Shown one piece after another: positions 61,560 to 64,000 of a stretch of DNA of 64,000 nucleotides. The notes beneath the pieces were generated by a model. The model searched no databases. It was not told the origin of the DNA and saw only the letters and a program-made list of their open reading frames with translations. Origin of the DNA: Chitinophaga ginsengisegetis (GTDB taxonomy: Bacteria; Bacteroidota; Bacteroidia; Chitinophagales; Chitinophagaceae); NCBI RefSeq assembly GCF_900168065.1, contig NZ_FUZZ01000003.1, positions 682,001 to 746,000 of the forward strand, read 5' to 3'. Positions within the stretch are counted from its first letter, which is position 1. Every line of letters starts with the position of its first letter. The translations under genes were made by a program, and so were the position numbers.

Positions 61560-62225
61560 CTACTTTTTCCTCACCGGGGTCATCGTTTTATATACCCGCA
61601 CCAAAGCGGAACTATCGGTACTCACCGTATCTATTTTGTTGCCATTCCAGCTTAAGTGGTAGTAGTCATAAGACTCGGTGGCAACGGTATCTTCCGGAGT
61701 TCCATACTGACTGGAACTGAAATTTTCCAGGATCACCCGCCAGCTGCTGTCGGGAGAATGATACAGCCAGGAGTTTTTAATCAGCACATCACCGGCGTCA
61801 CCAAATTCTTCTGCCAGCTCAGTTTCAAATGTGATAGTATTTGTTTGCTTATGGTAAGCGAATAATTTAACGGAAGAAGATTCGTATTCAGAAGGCGCTC
61901 TGGTAACCAGACCAATTGTATTGGGATCCAGGTTGAATTTATAGCAGGCATAAAAAAGATAATCTTTATTATACATGCGGTCGCTCAATAATGACTGTAG
62001 CTGGCTGTCGATGGCGGTACCTCTAAAATGCCAGCTGCCGGGATCTCCGTAAGCGCCGGGTAAAATTTCCAGGGTGTCCTGTTCGAATGTTTGGTAAAGA
62101 TTAATCAGGGAACTTATATCAGGGGAGATAGTATCACGTACGGCAGTAACCGTTATATTTTGTTGGCGGGTAATACCTATGCAGGCAGAAAGGAAAAGCA
62201 ACAGCAGAAAAGGCAGATATTTCAT
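61560..62225 (-). CDS. hypothetical lipoprotein
   Basis: 221 residues from the ATG at 62225. Lipobox FLLLLFLSACIG with the cysteine near residue 15. Mature part beta-rich, with a WHFRGTAIDSQLQSLLSDRM segment, YESSSVKLFAYHK and a late DYYHLSWNGNKIDTVSTDSS. I do not recognise the family. 81 bp before the BBE gene on the same strand. Confidence 0.7.
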   Translation of the reverse strand: MKYLPFLLLLFLSACIGITRQQNITVTAVRDTISPDISSLINLYQTFEQDTLEILPGAYGDPGSWHFRGTAIDSQLQSLLSDRMYNKDYLFYACYKFNLDPNTIGLVTRAPSEYESSSVKLFAYHKQTNTITFETELAEEFGDAGDVLIKNSWLYHSPDSSWRVILENFSSSQYGTPEDTVATESYDYYHLSWNGNKIDTVSTDSSALVRVYKTMTPVRKK

Positions 62226-62241
62226 GCCCAAATATAAAGAA

Positions 62242-62266
62242 GACCCCCCGGAAAATCCAGGAGGCC
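62242..62266 (-). terminator. terminator hairpin of the GH31 gene
   Basis: On the minus strand GGCCTCCTGG (62257-62266) pairs with CCGGGGGGTC (62242-62251) through seven Watson-Crick and three G-U pairs around ATTTT, followed by TTCTTTAT. Ten bp beyond the GH31 stop. Confidence 0.6.
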
Positions 62267-62276
62267 GTTCTTATTA

Positions 62277-64000
62277 TTACAAATCCACGTTAATTAGCTG
62301 ATTACCATTATCAAAGGTTGCCTGCTGTACAGTGCAACGCTCTGCGGGAATCGAGGATCCTTGCGGATCAAAGCGTGATATAGGTGAAAGGAAAGAATAA
62401 CCAGTTGACACTAATGATAGCGGACTACCATTAACGGTTACACTTTTTTGGTCCCCAAATCCGTGGAGTAATAATTTAATGTGATGAAATTTGGATGCAT
62501 AACTACCACTTGCTTTTTCCAGTGTAATTTTTTTATCAGCAGGATGATAAGCGATAGTCCGTTGATAATACACTCCTTTCTCGTTATCAAAAGTTTCTCC
62601 GTCATCTTCATAATAAACAAATGTATTTTGTTTATCACCTTTGTAGATGTGCAGGAAAAGCGTATCTGATGGCTTTTCGGTAGTGTTTTGTATCAACGAT
62701 TGCATAGGGATGATACTGCTTTCTTTTACATATACCGGCAGCGTTTTTATATTCAGTGGTGTAATTACTTCCTGCTTACCGGCAGTGATGGTATCATTAT
62801 AAAGATTATACCATTTTCCTTCAGGGAAATAGATGGAACCGAATTCCTTAGTGCTCTCGAAAGGAGCTATCATAAAAGCATTGCCATAACCATACTGGTT
62901 CTGGAAGCGGGTATCGTACACATTGGCGTCAAAGGTATTGGTGAGCGCCAGGGTACGCATAACGGGCATGCCTGTACGTGTAGCTTCGTACATGGAGCTG
63001 TAGAGATAAGGAAGCAAACGGTAACGGAGGTTTACATAGTTGCGGGAAATTTCCAGCACCTCTTCTCCATATGCCCACGGCTCAGACGACTTGGTATTTA
63101 CGCCTGTGTGATTGCGATAATAAGGAATGAATGCGCCGATCTGCATCCAGCGGGCATACAAACTCACGGTAGGATTCCCGGTAAAACCGCCGATGTCCAT
63201 ACCGGAGAAAGGCATACCGCTAACACCCAAACTGTTCATCAGGCGAACGCCCAGCAGCATATGATCTTCCTCCGCCCGGTTGTCGCCGGTCCAGATGGCA
63301 CTGTAGCGTTGCGAGCCGGCATAAGCGGCCCTGGTTAGCAGGAACGGACGTTTCTTTAATTCCTCCCTGGAGCCTTCATAGCTGGCCCGCACCATTTCAA
63401 GGCCGTATACATTGTGCGCCTGCTGATGGGTTACCGGGCTACCTTCGTAATCAAAGATCACGTTGTTAGGCATCTTTTGCCCCCAGGTGGCAATTTCATT
63501 CATATCGTTCCATATACCGCGCACACCGTCGCGCATATACGATTTTACCTGTCCTTTCCACCAGTTGCGGCCTTTTACACTGGTAAAGTCCGGGAAGTGG
63601 CACCAGCCGGGCCATACCTGGCCGGTATAGTTTTGTCCGTCGCTATATTTGATGAAGATGTTTTCTTTTTTTCCACTTTCGTAAGCGGCATAGCCCTCTT
63701 CTACTTTTATGCCGGGGTCTACGATCACTGTAATTTTGAATCCTATATCATTCAGTTGTTTGCTGAGTTGTTGGGGATTGGGAAAACGGTCTTTGTTCCA
63801 GGTAAACAGTTTATAGGCGTCCATGTAATGGATGTCGAGTGTAATACCGTCTGCAGGAATCTTTTTCTCCCGCAGGGTTTGCGCTATGCGTAATACTTCT
63901 GTGTCGGGGTAATAGCTGTAGCGGTTTTGCTGGTATCCGAGGCTCCACAGCGGCGGCATAGGCATGCGGCCGGTGAGGTTGGTGTAGGAGGTAATGATAT
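62277..64000 (-). CDS. glycoside hydrolase family 31 alpha-glycosidase (5' truncated by window)
   Basis: About 574 residues visible; the frame is open to the right edge. GH31 landmarks: YTNLTGRMPMPPLWSLGYQQNRYSYYPD, the nucleophile in GVRGIWNDMNEIATWG, IWTGDNRAEEDHM with the acid/base aspartate, MPFSGMDIGGFTGNP, and LRYRLLPYLYSSMYEATRTGMPVMRTL; then the DUF5110-like beta domain at the C-terminus. Acts on alpha-linked glucosides or xylosides, probably in the periplasm or at the cell surface; the signal peptide would be outside the window. Substrate cannot be told from this part. Confidence 0.93.
   Translation of the reverse strand, partial: IITSYTNLTGRMPMPPLWSLGYQQNRYSYYPDTEVLRIAQTLREKKIPADGITLDIHYMDAYKLFTWNKDRFPNPQQLSKQLNDIGFKITVIVDPGIKVEEGYAAYESGKKENIFIKYSDGQNYTGQVWPGWCHFPDFTSVKGRNWWKGQVKSYMRDGVRGIWNDMNEIATWGQKMPNNVIFDYEGSPVTHQQAHNVYGLEMVRASYEGSREELKKRPFLLTRAAYAGSQRYSAIWTGDNRAEEDHMLLGVRLMNSLGVSGMPFSGMDIGGFTGNPTVSLYARWMQIGAFIPYYRNHTGVNTKSSEPWAYGEEVLEISRNYVNLRYRLLPYLYSSMYEATRTGMPVMRTLALTNTFDANVYDTRFQNQYGYGNAFMIAPFESTKEFGSIYFPEGKWYNLYNDTITAGKQEVITPLNIKTLPVYVKESSIIPMQSLIQNTTEKPSDTLFLHIYKGDKQNTFVYYEDDGETFDNEKGVYYQRTIAYHPADKKITLEKASGSYASKFHHIKLLLHGFGDQKSVTVNGSPLSLVSTGYSFLSPISRFDPQGSSIPAERCTVQQATFDNGNQLINVDL

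Overview
The window looks like a chromosomal segment of a Bacteroidota species, most likely of the Chitinophaga lineage (Chitinophagaceae). The evidence is the gene content (gliding lipoprotein GldH, BatD/BatE, many LytTR regulators paired with LytS-type kinases, a long PurF, a SIR2-type island) and repeated promoter elements of the Bacteroidota type, TAnnTTTG, often only a few bases before the start codon. Assignment to a species is not possible from the sequence alone.

Left core region (1-31.2 kb). A truncated rRNA pseudouridine synthase, YicC, GldH and a classical HK/OmpR pair are followed by a LytS/LytTR pair whose kinase has lost its N-box asparagine. Then come batD-batE, an SDR enzyme, a HAD phosphatase, a phospholipid cluster (CPBP protease, DUF2007, CdsA, Psd), DusB, a NUMOD4/HNH protein, a large Dna2-like nuclease-helicase, ProC, SixA, PurF, SurA, the rimP-nusA-infB translation/transcription operon, three small membrane proteins, a second HAD protein and a tRNA with anticodon CAT.

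Accessory island (about 31.3-48.7 kb). Directly behind the tRNA the sequence becomes visibly AT-rich, with long intergenic stretches. It carries a PAD/agmatine-deiminase-family enzyme, a possible two-gene unit with a trypsin-like protease, a small membrane protein, a PD40-type lipoprotein bracketed by twin palindromes, two XRE regulators, a membrane-free FtsK-like ATPase with a gamma-like winged helix, a decayed MobP relaxase with a second reading frame nested inside it, small mobilisation-associated proteins, a GC-richer highly structured REP-like element, and a candidate antiphage pair (membrane/coiled-coil protein plus SIR2-domain protein). No integrase, transposase or CRISPR array was seen. 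The island is best read as a patchwork of mobile-element remnants and probable defence genes.

Right core region (48.7-64 kb). A large LytS-type kinase whose periplasmic part resembles a redox-dead TlpA-like protein is translationally coupled to a LytTR regulator. A DNA-damage cluster follows: AlkA-type glycosylase, Ogt, a conserved hypothetical with an Ada-like RPCxxC motif, and, divergently, imuA-imuB-dnaE2 (the mutagenesis cassette) behind an AT-rich promoter full of CTAA/TTAG repeats. The window ends with a BBE-type FAD oxidoreductase, a lipoprotein and a GH31 glycosidase cut by the right edge.
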